From Lachnospiraceae bacterium MD308 (GTDB lineage: Bacteria > Bacillota > Clostridia > Lachnospirales > Lachnospiraceae), in contig KE159795.1 in the NCBI GenBank assembly GCA_000403475.2, positions 860,807-924,806 on the forward strand: a stretch of 64,000 nt of DNA, given 5' to 3'. The notes under the pieces were generated by a model. It ran no database searches. It saw only the letters and a program-made list of their open reading frames with translations, and was not told where the DNA came from. Both the position numbers and the translations under genes were made by a program. How positions within the stretch are numbered: the stretch's first letter is position 1; the number at the start of each line of letters is the position of its first letter. Below are positions 1-8,925 of this stretch, piece by piece.

Positions 1-1422
1 AGACTTTTCCCCGAAACCTTCCATCTGCCGTATCTCCTCACAGTGCCGGTCCAGGTGAAAGATGTCCGAAAACTCCCGGATAAATCCTCTGGCGATAAAC
101 TTCTCAAGAGTTGCCTCGGACAATCCTTCGATATTAAGGGCATCCCGGCTCACAAACAAAGCGAATGCCTTCACATGCTTCGCCTGACACTCCGGATTCG
201 TACAATACAGTGCCTTCGCGTTGCTTACCTTCTTAATCTCTGTCGGCTCACCGCACACCGGACAGGCAGACGGAATATCCTTTACCCCGCTCTTTGTCAA
301 GTTCCGGGCAATCTGAGGAATGATCATATTCGCTTTGTATACTTCAATCTTATCCCCCACGCCAAGCTCTAGTTCTTCCATAATACTGATATTGTGGACA
401 CTGGCGCGGCTCACCGTCGTCCCCTCAAGCTCCACCGGCTCAAAGATCGCCACCGGATTAATCAGCCCCGTCCTTGAAGGACTCCATTCAATCTCAAGGA
501 GCTTTGTCTCCCGGGTCTCATCCGCCCATTTAAAGGCATAGGAATCCCGCGGGAACTTGGACGTCCTCCCAAGGGACAGCCCATACGCGATATCATCGTA
601 GACCAGCACCAGCCCATCAGAAGGAAATGCATTGTCCCTGATTCGTTCAGAGAAATACTGCACCCGCTCTTTTACATTATCCGCCGTCACCATATAGTAC
701 TCCACCACCTCAAAGCCCTGGCCTTTAAGCCACTCCATCTGGCGCTCTCTGGAGTTCTGAAAATCCACATCCCCCGCCTGCACAAGAGAAAATGCATAAA
801 ACCGCACATTTCTCTTCGCCGTAATCTCATTATTAAGCTGCCTTACGGAACCGCTGCAGAGATTCCTGGGATTTTTATATCTGGCGTCCGCGTCCTCAAT
901 CTCCGCGTTGATCTTTTCAAAATCTTTGTAGCTGATAACCGCTTCACCGCGAAGTATCAGCTCACCTTTATAGGCAATCTGAAGAGGGACATTCTGAAAC
1001 ACCTTCGCATTGTTGGTGATGACTTCCCCCACCTCGCCGTTCCCTCTGGTGACTGCTTTAAATAGCTTACCGTCCCGGTAGGTAAGCACGATAGTAAGTC
1101 CGTCAAGCTTCCAGGACATAAGCGCTTTCTTTTGGCCGATAAACTCCCTTAACTCCTCCAAATCCTTCGTCTTATCCAGAGACAGCATCGGGCGCTCGTG
1201 CCGTTCCTTAGGAAGCTCACTCAGCACCTCGTAGCCCACATTCACCGTAGGGCTTCCAGCAAGCGTAATCCCTAGCTCATCCTCCAGACTTTTTAATTCA
1301 TCGTAAAGCTTATCGTATGCGTAGTCGCTCATCAGCTCCTTCGCATCCTGGTAATATGCCTTTCCCGCCCGGTTAAGAAGCTCCACCAGCTCCTTCATCC
1401 TGTCTGCTTTCTGTCTGCTCAT
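1..1422 (-). CDS. ligA: NAD-dependent DNA ligase LigA (3' end beyond window)
   Basis: Seals nicks in duplex DNA during replication and repair, using NAD+ as AMP donor. The reading frame is open from an ATG at 1422 to the window edge: 474 of the usual 650-670 residues, so the C-terminal HhH/BRCT part is missing here only because the window ends. Visible are the adenylation domain with the AMP-accepting lysine in KLDG (Lys105), the HERPMLSLD motif before it, an OB-fold region, a four-cysteine zinc finger (CPVC...CTNPEC, roughly residues 390-425) and the start of the helix-hairpin-helix domain. The N-terminal Ia domain is short. The start lies 50 bp inside the 3' end of the upstream pseudouridine synthase gene, so the two are probably translationally coupled and this is the last visible gene of a five-gene minus-strand operon. 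Confidence 0.93.
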   Translation of the reverse strand, partial: MSRQKADRMKELVELLNRAGKAYYQDAKELMSDYAYDKLYDELKSLEDELGITLAGSPTVNVGYEVLSELPKERHERPMLSLDKTKDLEELREFIGQKKALMSWKLDGLTIVLTYRDGKLFKAVTRGNGEVGEVITNNAKVFQNVPLQIAYKGELILRGEAVISYKDFEKINAEIEDADARYKNPRNLCSGSVRQLNNEITAKRNVRFYAFSLVQAGDVDFQNSRERQMEWLKGQGFEVVEYYMVTADNVKERVQYFSERIRDNAFPSDGLVLVYDDIAYGLSLGRTSKFPRDSYAFKWADETRETKLLEIEWSPSRTGLINPVAIFEPVELEGTTVSRASVHNISIMEELELGVGDKIEVYKANMIIPQIARNLTKSGVKDIPSACPVCGEPTEIKKVSNAKALYCTNPECQAKHVKAFALFVSRDALNIEGLSEATLEKFIARGFIREFSDIFHLDRHCEEIRQMEGFGEKS

Positions 1423-2113
1423 AAATCTCTTTCAACTCCTGCTTCGTTAATCGTCTTATTTCTCCGCTTTTCATATTACCAAGCTCTATATTAAGAACCC
1501 GGACACGCAAAAGCTTTGTCACCTTATATCCTAACGCCTCACACATCCGGCGAATCTGCCGGTTAAGCCCCTGGGTAAGCACGATGGAAAAGGTATACTT
1601 CCCGTCTTTCCACGCTCTGCATGGCAAAGTCACCGTATCAAGCCCCTTCTCCTTATCCCTGATTCGCACTCCTATCTTAAGCTTCCCGATAAATTCATCG
1701 GTAACAGGCCTGTTCACCGTCACCTTATATTCCTTCTCGTGGCGGTAGCGGGCACGCATCATCGCATTGATTAGCTCCCCGTCGTTTGTCATAATAAGAA
1801 GCCCCTCAGAATCCTTGTCAAGCCTTCCCGCATAAGTAACCCTTACCGGATAATTCAGGAAACGGATAATGTTCTTCTTCTCCCGCATGTCCTCAGTACA
1901 GACAACCCCCGCCGGCTTGTACACTGCCAGGACAATTTTTTCATCTTTGCTTTTTATCTGCTTCTTCCCGATGCGCACATCATTTTCATCCGTCACCTGC
2001 ATGCCGGGCTCTGCCCGTTTTCCGTCCACGGTCACACGGCCGCTTTCAATGAGACGGTCCGCCTCCCGCCTGGAGCAGATTCCTGCCTCGCTTATATATT
2101 TATTCAGTCTCAT
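1373..2113 (-). CDS. rluF: 23S rRNA pseudouridine synthase, RluB/RluF family
   Basis: Isomerises a uridine to pseudouridine in 23S rRNA. The 246-residue protein has an N-terminal S4 RNA-binding domain (residues 1-50, MRLNKYISEAG then SRREADRLI), followed by the RsuA/RluB/E/F catalytic fold. The catalytic aspartate is Asp99 in GRLDKDSEGL, and the HEKEYKVTV and GLNRQIRRMCEALGY motifs are typical. The combination of motifs (MMRARYRHEKEY) fits RluF (U2604) best, but RluB/RluE-type specificity cannot be excluded. The start overlaps the end of the upstream DHHW gene by 14 bp and the end overlaps ligA by 50 bp, so it sits inside one compact operon. Confidence 0.88.
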   Translation of the reverse strand: MRLNKYISEAGICSRREADRLIESGRVTVDGKRAEPGMQVTDENDVRIGKKQIKSKDEKIVLAVYKPAGVVCTEDMREKKNIIRFLNYPVRVTYAGRLDKDSEGLLIMTNDGELINAMMRARYRHEKEYKVTVNRPVTDEFIGKLKIGVRIRDKEKGLDTVTLPCRAWKDGKYTFSIVLTQGLNRQIRRMCEALGYKVTKLLRVRVLNIELGNMKSGEIRRLTKQELKEIYEQTESRQDEGAGGAS

Positions 2114-3344
2114 TGTCCGTATCTCCGTCCTGCGAATCTTCCTCTTCCGTCTTATCTTCTGACTGCTCTGCTGCCGCAGCTTCTTTTGGAATCTGCGGCG
2201 CCGCCGTCCCGAGCAGCCGTGAAATATTCTTATCCGTCACAAAAGAATTGCCTCTGTACAGGAATAATATACTTGTAAATTTTGCTTTCTGCATAATTTC
2301 TTGTATATTCCCCTTATAAAGTGCCGGATCAACAGCTACAATCTCCCGGTAGTAAGGCGTGAGAAACGGAATCAGACAGTTTGCGCAGGAATCTTTAAAT
2401 ATAAGCAGCCGGTCCGTCGTATCCGCCGTCGTCCTAATATCCGTCATCCCTGCGTCCCCGCCCAAAAACAATGCATACTTGTCCTCTTTTTCAAGCTTAG
2501 TGGTGTCATAAAGGGTAGCGGTCTTTCTCTTTGTATCCATATTCGACACTACTGTCCGGACACAGTTTTTTATGTTTTTCGGAGCATAGATGGTAATGGA
2601 ATCCTCATAACCTTTCCCATATCCGCTTTGCTTTGCCAGAGAACCGATAAAATCATTATTTACCACATAGGGAGTCAGCTCCGGCACTTTAGATGTATCC
2701 AGCTCCATCGCCGCCGCAAGCGCCTCATAACCATAATACGCCCCCAACGTCGTCCAGTTCCTGTCCGTCCGATAATAGAGCTCTTCATCACTGTGTTTCA
2801 TGAGGGCCTTGCTTACCTCCACCCAGCTTACCCCCACGCCAAGCTGTTCCTGAATCTTATCAAACTGTTTCTTCTGGTTTCTTTCTACCGCATAGGATGG
2901 CAGTTTCTCTGACTGGATATTGGAAGCGTCCGGTACAAGCATAAAATATACCGGTATATTATAATAGGTTCCGGCAAGTTCCTGAATCTTCTGTATATTC
3001 TCCTCCACTGCCTTCTCATCAGGCGCAGCTATCTTTTCTAAAAGATACTGTCCCTCCCCCTTATAAATGCCTTTCGATTCCCTCCGCCCAAACATCGTCT
3101 GCACAGAAAATTGTAAGCCCCGAAACGCGCCTCCCCCGAAAAAGCGATTTGTAAAATATTCTCCATACTCCTCCATATATCCGCCGTCTAATATTCCGTC
3201 TACGGTCAGCTTCGGTTTCGGCACCTTCTTATCGCCCAGAACCAGATTTAAAAAACACAGTATTACAAGCATCCCCAAAAACACAAGGGCTGTTATCTGT
3301 TTTGTAAATACTTTTTTCTTCTTTTTTTTCTGTGTCTGTTCCAT
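2100..3344 (-). CDS. DHHW-family (AlgX/AlgJ-like SGNH) membrane-anchored protein with altered DHHW motif
   Basis: Partner of MBOAT acyltransferases in cell-surface O-acetylation. The start is the ATG at 3344, preceded by AGGAG at 8-nt spacing and lying 12 nt after the MBOAT stop; a longer in-frame extension would run back into the MBOAT gene and is rejected. The 414-residue product has a lysine-rich N-terminus, one membrane segment (about residues 17-37), then an extracellular SGNH-like domain. The family's signature DHHW is here DRNW (residues 194-197), so the catalytic histidine of AlgJ-type enzymes (Asp-x-His) is Asn196. The serine block FKDSCANC (Ser319) is kept. Either the enzyme works without this histidine or it is an inactive acceptor-binding partner. 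A run of eight A residues in the coding strand near codons 6-11 could be a slippage site. Confidence 0.82.
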   Translation of the reverse strand: MEQTQKKKKKKVFTKQITALVFLGMLVILCFLNLVLGDKKVPKPKLTVDGILDGGYMEEYGEYFTNRFFGGGAFRGLQFSVQTMFGRRESKGIYKGEGQYLLEKIAAPDEKAVEENIQKIQELAGTYYNIPVYFMLVPDASNIQSEKLPSYAVERNQKKQFDKIQEQLGVGVSWVEVSKALMKHSDEELYYRTDRNWTTLGAYYGYEALAAAMELDTSKVPELTPYVVNNDFIGSLAKQSGYGKGYEDSITIYAPKNIKNCVRTVVSNMDTKRKTATLYDTTKLEKEDKYALFLGGDAGMTDIRTTADTTDRLLIFKDSCANCLIPFLTPYYREIVAVDPALYKGNIQEIMQKAKFTSILFLYRGNSFVTDKNISRLLGTAAPQIPKEAAAAEQSEDKTEEEDSQDGDTDNETE

Positions 3345-3355
3345 ACAATATGCTC

Positions 3356-4747
3356 CTAAAAATATAAAAATCCATCTCCCGCCCCTGAGACAATCCCTGC
3401 AATACACAGTAAAAATAACGCTCCGTAAACAATACAGCTCAATACCGTCTGCCACTGCCTGCCGCCGCGGATAAGTCTTTCATATGCTCCATGTGCAAGA
3501 GGCGTCGAAAAAAACAGCGCCAATACCCACAGTCCCCCGTAATCGATCAAGATAGAGATTGCCCCTCCGCCGGCAAATCCCCCTCCGCCGCCTATAATCA
3601 TAAAACGCAGATAAGAAAAAGCCCCGCCGACGGACGTGCTAAAGAAAAACACCCAGCTTACCATCAAAAGCATCATCGTAAAAAACCAGCGAACGGGCTT
3701 GGGCATCCCCGAAAATCTCTGTCCAAATACAAAACCTTCCAGGTACAAAAGAACAGCAAAATAGATTCCCCAAAAAATAAAGGTCAGGTTCATACCATGC
3801 CAAAAACCAATCAGAAGCCACGTTGCCAGGAGGCTTAAGAATCCCACCGTTCCCCCCGGATTCCCACCGCAAAGCGGAAGATATACATAAGAACAGAACC
3901 ATTTCCAAAGAGTAGCCATCCATCTGCTCCAGAAATCCATGATTCCTGTAGACAAAAACGGATAATTCACATTCTCAGGCAATTCAAAACCAAACACCCG
4001 CGCAAGGCCTGCCGCCATGTCGCAGTATCCTCCAAAAGAAAAGTAGATCCGAAACGCAAACGCAAAGCAGCCAACCCATGCGCCCAACACTGAGATCTTA
4101 CCCGCCGGAAGCATCTGAACAGTCTCAAAAATCATTCCCATACCATTTCCCAGAATCACTTTTTTGGAAAGTCCTCTTAAGAAAAGAAGCGTTCCATCCG
4201 AAATCTTTCCTATAGATAATTTCCGCTCACTCAACTGCTTTTCAAATTCATCTCCCGAGACAAGCGGACCTGCTATAATCTTCGGATACATCACAATCAT
4301 AGCTGCATATTTTACGATATCTTTCTGAGGCCTTATGTCTTCCCTGTAAATGTCGATAATATAAGCAATATTTTGAAGCATAAAAAATGAAACACCCATC
4401 GGAACAAAAAAGTACCGGATATCCGCCAGACTGCTGCCCGACATCTCTAAAATCTGCCCGGTATACCTGCAGACTGCCAAAAGAAGAACATCCACTCCTA
4501 CCGTAACAGCCATAATATTTCTGGCGCGTTTCCTGCGCTTATGGTTTCTGTTTAAGAACCTTCCTCCCATATAATTCCATAAGACAGAAAAGAGCAGGAT
4601 CATTGTATGGAAAAACCCGCCCCACGCATAAAAGAGTACACTAATCAAAACCAGCATAAGATTTTTATATTTCGCTGGCGTGATATAATACAATATGGTT
4701 GAAACCGGTAAAAAGGCAAATAGAAATATTATACTGTCAAATGTCAT
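3356..4747 (-). CDS. MBOAT family O-acyltransferase (AlgI/DltB/PatA-like)
   Basis: Polytopic membrane enzyme that moves an acyl group, usually acetyl, across the membrane for modification of a surface polymer. The 463-residue protein begins with the typical MTFDSIIFLFAFLP segment and the FYAWGG motif, has about 10-12 hydrophobic segments, and carries the invariant MBOAT histidine in LLIGFWHGMNLTF with the upstream FWSRWM helix. It lies between an SGNH-like gene (12 bp away) and a DHHW gene (11 bp away), the standard company of AlgI/PatA-type transferases. The acceptor polymer is not indicated by the sequence. Confidence 0.9.
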   Translation of the reverse strand: MTFDSIIFLFAFLPVSTILYYITPAKYKNLMLVLISVLFYAWGGFFHTMILLFSVLWNYMGGRFLNRNHKRRKRARNIMAVTVGVDVLLLAVCRYTGQILEMSGSSLADIRYFFVPMGVSFFMLQNIAYIIDIYREDIRPQKDIVKYAAMIVMYPKIIAGPLVSGDEFEKQLSERKLSIGKISDGTLLFLRGLSKKVILGNGMGMIFETVQMLPAGKISVLGAWVGCFAFAFRIYFSFGGYCDMAAGLARVFGFELPENVNYPFLSTGIMDFWSRWMATLWKWFCSYVYLPLCGGNPGGTVGFLSLLATWLLIGFWHGMNLTFIFWGIYFAVLLYLEGFVFGQRFSGMPKPVRWFFTMMLLMVSWVFFFSTSVGGAFSYLRFMIIGGGGGFAGGGAISILIDYGGLWVLALFFSTPLAHGAYERLIRGGRQWQTVLSCIVYGALFLLCIAGIVSGAGDGFLYF

Positions 4748-4759
4748 ATCCTCTGCTCC

Positions 4760-5575
4760 TTAAAGCTCTGCTACCTCCACCGCACGCTTAATCCACGCGG
4801 TATAGTATCTTTGCCTCATTCGTTTTCCGTCATCCTTATAGCAATCTTCCTTCACCAAATCACTATTGTCAACAAATACAACCCCCGCTTCTTCACATAC
4901 TCTCCGAAGCCGTTCATTATATTCCGGAATATCAGCAAGGCCTTCTGCCTCCTCAATTGCTTTCTGCTGCACAGGTAAAATACTGTTGACATATATCTTC
5001 GTGTCCGGAAGCCTGTCCTTCACCTGATTCAAAAATGCCGCATATTCCTCCTCGAAAATGGCTGAGCTCCCATCCTCTAAAGCCGCATCATTGGAACCTA
5101 AAAGCAAAAAAATCACCTGCGGATTCTTCTGCGCCGCCGCCTCAAGATTCTCTGTAACACCTGTGCCATCAGGGTCATGGACGCAGGAAGATTCTCTGGC
5201 AAGAACAAAAGATTCTCCTAAAACTTCCTGTTCATAAACTCCTTGTGCCGTAAAATCCCCCAAAATCAAAGTATTCTCAAACTTCTCACTGTTCGGCCGT
5301 TTGTTTCTTTCCTCCAGTTCACGCGCCTCTTTTTCTTCCAGCGCTGACACCTCTTTTTCCACATCACTGACCTTCACCTTGTTCAACGCTTCTAACTTTT
5401 CCATTCCCTTTGTAATATCCGGCCGGGGATTCATCGACTTTATTCCCACAACAGCCGCACCAGCCAGAAAAAGAATGACAACTAACACAATCGCCATCCT
5501 GAGAACTTTATCTTCACTGCTTTGCTTCTGATATTTTTTTCGTTTTTTATTTTCCGCACGCTGATTTCTTGCCAT
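4760..5575 (-). CDS. SGNH/GDSL-hydrolase-like membrane protein lacking catalytic Ser and His
   Basis: First gene of the acetylation operon. The ATG at 5575 is chosen because GGAG lies 9 nt upstream; the longer frame has no such site. The 271-residue product has a basic cytoplasmic tail, one membrane segment (about 27-46), a charged, probably coiled-coil stretch (about 60-92), then an SGNH-like domain. Block I should read GDS but is GDF (Phe108), and the C-terminal DGxHL block is DGKRM (Arg252 in place of His). The oxyanion-type GSNDA block is present. I therefore read it as a catalytically dead SGNH fold with a binding or scaffolding role in polymer acetylation; a diverged active enzyme is the alternative. 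Confidence 0.75.
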   Translation of the reverse strand: MARNQRAENKKRKKYQKQSSEDKVLRMAIVLVVILFLAGAAVVGIKSMNPRPDITKGMEKLEALNKVKVSDVEKEVSALEEKEARELEERNKRPNSEKFENTLILGDFTAQGVYEQEVLGESFVLARESSCVHDPDGTGVTENLEAAAQKNPQVIFLLLGSNDAALEDGSSAIFEEEYAAFLNQVKDRLPDTKIYVNSILPVQQKAIEEAEGLADIPEYNERLRRVCEEAGVVFVDNSDLVKEDCYKDDGKRMRQRYYTAWIKRAVEVAEL

Positions 5576-5692
5576 AACACCTGACTCCAACATCTGATAT
5601 ATAGAGTATTGTACTGTTTCTGCCAATAAAAGTCAAATTATGATGCATTCTTATGAAAAGACTGCTATAATTCTAAAGAAGGAGTTTTCACT

Positions 5693-6169
5693 ATGATAAT
5701 ATTTAATTTAAAAACCAAAAACTGTATGCAGCATCTCCTGCTAAAAACAACCTTTGATTCTTTCTCCCTTATAGAAGGAGAGATTACTACTTATAATACA
5801 TTCCATATAGACGGATATCTCCACAAAAAGTTCTTTGAAGACGCCCCTCAAAAAGAATACTCTTCCTGGGGAGATTTAAGGGAATTTTGCTTCCAGATCA
5901 TCCGCGGAAAACGGACGCCGTTAAATTTCCGCTTTATCCTCTCACTGCCCAGAGAAGATTTTGAAGACTTCCTTAATCAACAGGAAATCTCCGCTTTCCG
6001 TTCCTCAGATCTTCAAGGACTTTATCTGAACTTTAAATATGACGGAACCAGCCTGAAATGTGTGACAGGAACTTCCCTTTCTCTATTCACCATGGATAAA
6101 ACCCTTGAAAAAGTCTGGGATAATTACGCGAAGGAATTCTTTTTAAAGCAGGAAATTGATTTCGATTAA
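5693..6169 (+). CDS. Conserved protein of unknown function (DUF5721-like)
   Basis: A 158-residue cytoplasmic protein with no signal peptide or membrane segment, starting at an ATG with AAGGAG 9 nt upstream. It looks like a Lachnospiraceae family of about 160 residues that I associate, without certainty, with DUF5721. Sequence blocks such as DGYLHKKFF, RGKRTPLNFRFILSL and LKCVTGTSLSLFTMDK suggest a small alpha/beta fold. It is transcribed alone, divergent from the acetylation operon and convergent with the C39-like peptidase gene, ending in a shared hairpin. Confidence 0.6.
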   Translation: MIIFNLKTKNCMQHLLLKTTFDSFSLIEGEITTYNTFHIDGYLHKKFFEDAPQKEYSSWGDLREFCFQIIRGKRTPLNFRFILSLPREDFEDFLNQQEISAFRSSDLQGLYLNFKYDGTSLKCVTGTSLSLFTMDKTLEKVWDNYAKEFFLKQEIDFD

Positions 6170-6186
6170 TTCTATATCCAAAATAA

Positions 6187-6209
6187 GGCAGACATATTTC
6201 GTGTCTGCC
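6187..6209. terminator. Hairpin between convergent genes
   Basis: An 8-bp perfect stem (GGCAGACA / TGTCTGCC) with a 7-nt loop lies between the ends of the plus-strand gene at 6169 and the minus-strand peptidase gene at 6250. T-rich stretches follow on the plus side, so it probably serves both directions. Confidence 0.6.
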
Positions 6210-6249
6210 CCTATTTCATACATATTATTTTTCGGACTTTCTCTGTCCG

Positions 6250-7176
6250 TCAATCCATCTTATAGACCCACATGGACTTAATCTGATCTTTGATCTTCGA
6301 ATACTTCCACGTCTTATCACTGTTTTTTTGACTAAACGGATCGTTCACTTTTACTTTTCCGTTCTTATATTTCGTCAATACGATAAAATGCCCCTTTTTC
6401 GTAAAATCACCAGGGCCTACACTACAGATAATGGGATGCCCCGCCTTCAGCTCTTTTGATACAAAGTCCTCGGAAACATCACCTCCGTAAGAAGTGATTC
6501 CCCAGTGTTTTGCACCCTCGCTCATAAGCTCCCAGTAAGTGTTGTTATTCTCATCAATATAACCATTTTTCTCGCTGTATCTGGCAACCTTTACAGGCGT
6601 CACTGTAGCATCTCCTGTCAATCCGGAAATCACCATTGACATCGCAGTCGGTCCGCATCCGCAACTGGCGATAAACCCCGTTCCATAAGACGCATGCCCC
6701 CATCTCTCATCCCACTGGAGAAGCTGGGGAATCTCTCCCTTCTTGATATTATCGCCCACAACTTTTGCTGCCGGGGTATTCTTATTCTCAACAAAATGCT
6801 CAACAAAATCTACCGTCTCTTTATTCTTCTTAAGAAGGGACGTGATATCTTCCGGGTATCCGGCCTGCCTTGCCTCTTCTCTCACACGCTTTATTCTTTC
6901 CTTTAGCGTCTCATTATCCGCCACGGTACCGAGCGCAGACTCTTCCATCTTTTTCGCAGCATCAGCAGAGACCTGCTCTTTTTGTTCCTTCTGCTCTGTT
7001 TTTGCAGCGTCAGCAGCCGCCTTCTTTTGCTCTGCAGCTTTTGAATTATACGTAACCACCAGAACTATCAGCAAAATAACTAAAACACCACACATATAGA
7101 GCTGTCTTTTTACTTCCTGCCTTCTCCTTCGGTTTCTTATTCTCTGGCGTTCTTTAGGTGTAATATGTTCTCTCAT
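6250..7176 (-). CDS. C39-like cysteine peptidase, membrane-anchored
   Basis: A 308-residue protein with a very basic cytoplasmic N-terminus, one membrane segment (about residues 27-43), an Ala/Lys/Glu/Gln-rich linker (45-75) and an extracellular peptidase C39-like domain. The nucleophile is in SCGCGPTAMS (Cys174 is the likely catalytic residue), the histidine in KKGHFIVLTKY and the third residue in NDPF. There is no transporter or GG-leader substrate nearby, so it is more likely a stand-alone surface protease or peptidoglycan-associated enzyme than a bacteriocin-processing exporter. The ATG at 7176 is supported by an AGGAGAGG site; a start 12 codons upstream has none. Confidence 0.8.
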   Translation of the reverse strand: MREHITPKERQRIRNRRRRQEVKRQLYMCGVLVILLIVLVVTYNSKAAEQKKAAADAAKTEQKEQKEQVSADAAKKMEESALGTVADNETLKERIKRVREEARQAGYPEDITSLLKKNKETVDFVEHFVENKNTPAAKVVGDNIKKGEIPQLLQWDERWGHASYGTGFIASCGCGPTAMSMVISGLTGDATVTPVKVARYSEKNGYIDENNNTYWELMSEGAKHWGITSYGGDVSEDFVSKELKAGHPIICSVGPGDFTKKGHFIVLTKYKNGKVKVNDPFSQKNSDKTWKYSKIKDQIKSMWVYKMD

Positions 7177-7203
7177 ATCATCTTCCTCTCCTGCTCGCAG
7201 ATT

Positions 7204-7232
7204 ATTATACAATATACCTTCTCTGAATACAA
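7204..7232 (-). promoter_or_regulatory. Promoter of the C39-like peptidase gene
   Basis: On the minus strand, TTGTAT (7232-7227) and a perfect TATAAT (7209-7204) are 17 nt apart, about 30 nt upstream of the ATG at 7176. Confidence 0.6.
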
Positions 7233-7295
7233 CTTTTAAAACTTATATAATTCTTAATTTTTTAATAATTGCCTTTGCCATATATGCCTATTTTC

Positions 7296-7324
7296 TTGCC
7301 ATTTATCTTTCTGTGTGATATATT
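7296..7324 (+). promoter_or_regulatory. Promoter of the esterase/ATP-grasp operon
   Basis: TTGCCA (7296-7301), a 17-nt spacer and TATATT (7319-7324) lie just ahead of the first esterase gene, whose SD sequence GGGAGG follows at 7343. Confidence 0.55.
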
Positions 7325-7356
7325 TTGATTGTAGACATTTCAGGGAGGCGTTAATT

Positions 7357-8118
7357 ATGGTAAATACTTGGGACATTACAATTCCGGAGCTGACAGACAA
7401 AGAGACGCGAAAAGCTTACATATATCTTCCGGAAAATTATAGGAATGAAAACACAAAAAGATATCCTGTTCTCTACATGTTTGACGGGCACAACGTTTTT
7501 TTTGATTCCCATGCCACCTATGGAAAATGCTGGGGTATGAAAGAATACATGGACGCTGCCGGCACTCCTCTCATTATTGTTGCTATAGAATGTAATCACA
7601 GCCCGGATTTCGGGAGGCTGAAAGAATATTCGCCCTTCGATTTTTCCGCCCCTCAGTTTGGAAAAATCACCGGAAAGGGGAATAAAACAATGAACTGGTT
7701 CATACATTCCTTAAAGCCGGAAATTGACAAATCCTACCGCACGCTTTCCGACAGGGAGCACACCTACATTGCAGGAAGTTCCATGGGCGGGCTTATGAGC
7801 CTCTATGCAGTCCTCGAATATAATCATATATTCTCAAGAGCAGGGGTTCTTTCTCCTTCTCTATGGACAAACTTCCGCGAAGTTGAGCGGATGATCCGGA
7901 CGGCCCGTATAAAAAAAGACACTGTGATTTATATGGACTACGGGGAGGATGAGATGGCCTCTCATCCCGGCATGAGGCAGCTTATCAAACGTACATCCGA
8001 TATGTTGTTTGACAAGCATATTCTTCTGACGAGCCGTCTGATCCCCGGTGGAACTCATTGTGAGGCAAGCTGGGAAAAACAGCTTCCTTTTCTCATTCAC
8101 ACATTGATGTATCAGTAA
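7357..8118 (+). CDS. Alpha/beta-hydrolase, putative esterase (esterase D family)
   Basis: A 253-residue cytoplasmic hydrolase of the PF00756 esterase type. It has PVLYMFDGHNVFFD near the N-terminus, the nucleophile elbow GSSMG (Ser142) and a C-terminal histidine in GGTHCEASW (His234). The start at 7357 has GGGAGG 8 nt upstream; an upstream in-frame ATG lacks an SD. It is followed after 15 bp by a second, divergent member of the same fold and then an ATP-grasp enzyme. The substrate is unknown; the context suggests hydrolysis of an ester or amide product linked to the ligase reaction. Confidence 0.8.
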   Translation: MVNTWDITIPELTDKETRKAYIYLPENYRNENTKRYPVLYMFDGHNVFFDSHATYGKCWGMKEYMDAAGTPLIIVAIECNHSPDFGRLKEYSPFDFSAPQFGKITGKGNKTMNWFIHSLKPEIDKSYRTLSDREHTYIAGSSMGGLMSLYAVLEYNHIFSRAGVLSPSLWTNFREVERMIRTARIKKDTVIYMDYGEDEMASHPGMRQLIKRTSDMLFDKHILLTSRLIPGGTHCEASWEKQLPFLIHTLMYQ

Positions 8119-8133
8119 AGGTAAGGTGACTAT

Positions 8134-8886
8134 ATGAAAACAGATTATTTTAAAAATTACAGTTCGGCACTTAAAAGAGATATGGAATGTAAGATTTACG
8201 GACATGCAGGACGGCCGGTACTCTATATCCCCTGCCAGGACGGCAGATTTTATGATTTTGAAAACTTTAAGATGACAGATGCGTGGGCACCGTGGATTGA
8301 TTCCGGACAAGTAATGGTTATTTCCATTGACACATTAGATAAAGAAACCTGGTCAAACAAGTGGGAGGATCCCCGGCACCGTATTTGCCGCTATGAGGAC
8401 TGGATTCGGTACATTACGGATGAACTGGTTCCCTTTGTACGTAATATCACAAATGAGCGCAACGGTTGGGAAGGTTATCCCGGTGTAATGGTATTCGGCT
8501 GCAGCCTTGGCGCCACCCATGCCGCCAACCTTTTCTTCCGTCGTCCCGACTTGTTCGACGGACTTCTGGCATTAAGCGGAATCTATTCCGCCGAATATGG
8601 TTTTGACTGGTATATGGACGGACTTGTTTACAATAATTCGCCGCTCCATTTCCTCCCTAACATGCCCAAAGACCATCCCTACATCAACCTGTACAACCTG
8701 AAAAAAGCCGTTATCTGTGTAGGCCAGGGAGCATGGGAGAACCCTGATTCCACCAGACAGCTTCACCGCATCTTAATGGACAAAGGTATTCAGGCATGGG
8801 TAGATTACTGGGGTTACGATTGTTCCCACGACTGGTACTGGTGGTACAAACAGGTGGATTACTTTGTACCGTACCTTCTCGAATAA
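8134..8886 (+). CDS. Second esterase-like alpha/beta-hydrolase
   Basis: A 250-residue protein of the same esterase superfamily as its neighbour but only distantly similar. The nucleophile elbow is GCSLG (Ser124), the late histidine is in DCSHDWYWW (His232), and the sequence is rich in Trp, Tyr and Asp (WAPWIDSG, WSNKWEDP). It begins MKTDYFKNYSSALKRDMECKIYG, with AAGGTGA upstream. The tandem arrangement with the preceding esterase and the following ATP-grasp gene suggests all three act on one small molecule or peptide. No signal peptide. Confidence 0.75.
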   Translation: MKTDYFKNYSSALKRDMECKIYGHAGRPVLYIPCQDGRFYDFENFKMTDAWAPWIDSGQVMVISIDTLDKETWSNKWEDPRHRICRYEDWIRYITDELVPFVRNITNERNGWEGYPGVMVFGCSLGATHAANLFFRRPDLFDGLLALSGIYSAEYGFDWYMDGLVYNNSPLHFLPNMPKDHPYINLYNLKKAVICVGQGAWENPDSTRQLHRILMDKGIQAWVDYWGYDCSHDWYWWYKQVDYFVPYLLE

Positions 8887-8925
8887 ATGTAAAACAATAT
8901 TTTAAAATACCCAGGAGAACCCTTT

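Noticed and set aside
3345-3455. A longer N-terminus for the DHHW protein
   Set aside because: It would lie almost wholly inside the MBOAT gene, has no SD, and the downstream ATG at 3344 has an AGGAG at good spacing and is followed by a proper membrane anchor.
5693-6169. A toxin or regulatory role for the small gene next to the acetylation operon
   Set aside because: No HTH, nuclease or partner gene is visible; it is transcribed alone and away from the operon.
6743-7099. Plus-strand open frame opposite the peptidase linker
   Set aside because: A shadow of the Ala/Lys/Glu-rich linker; no SD and low-complexity product.
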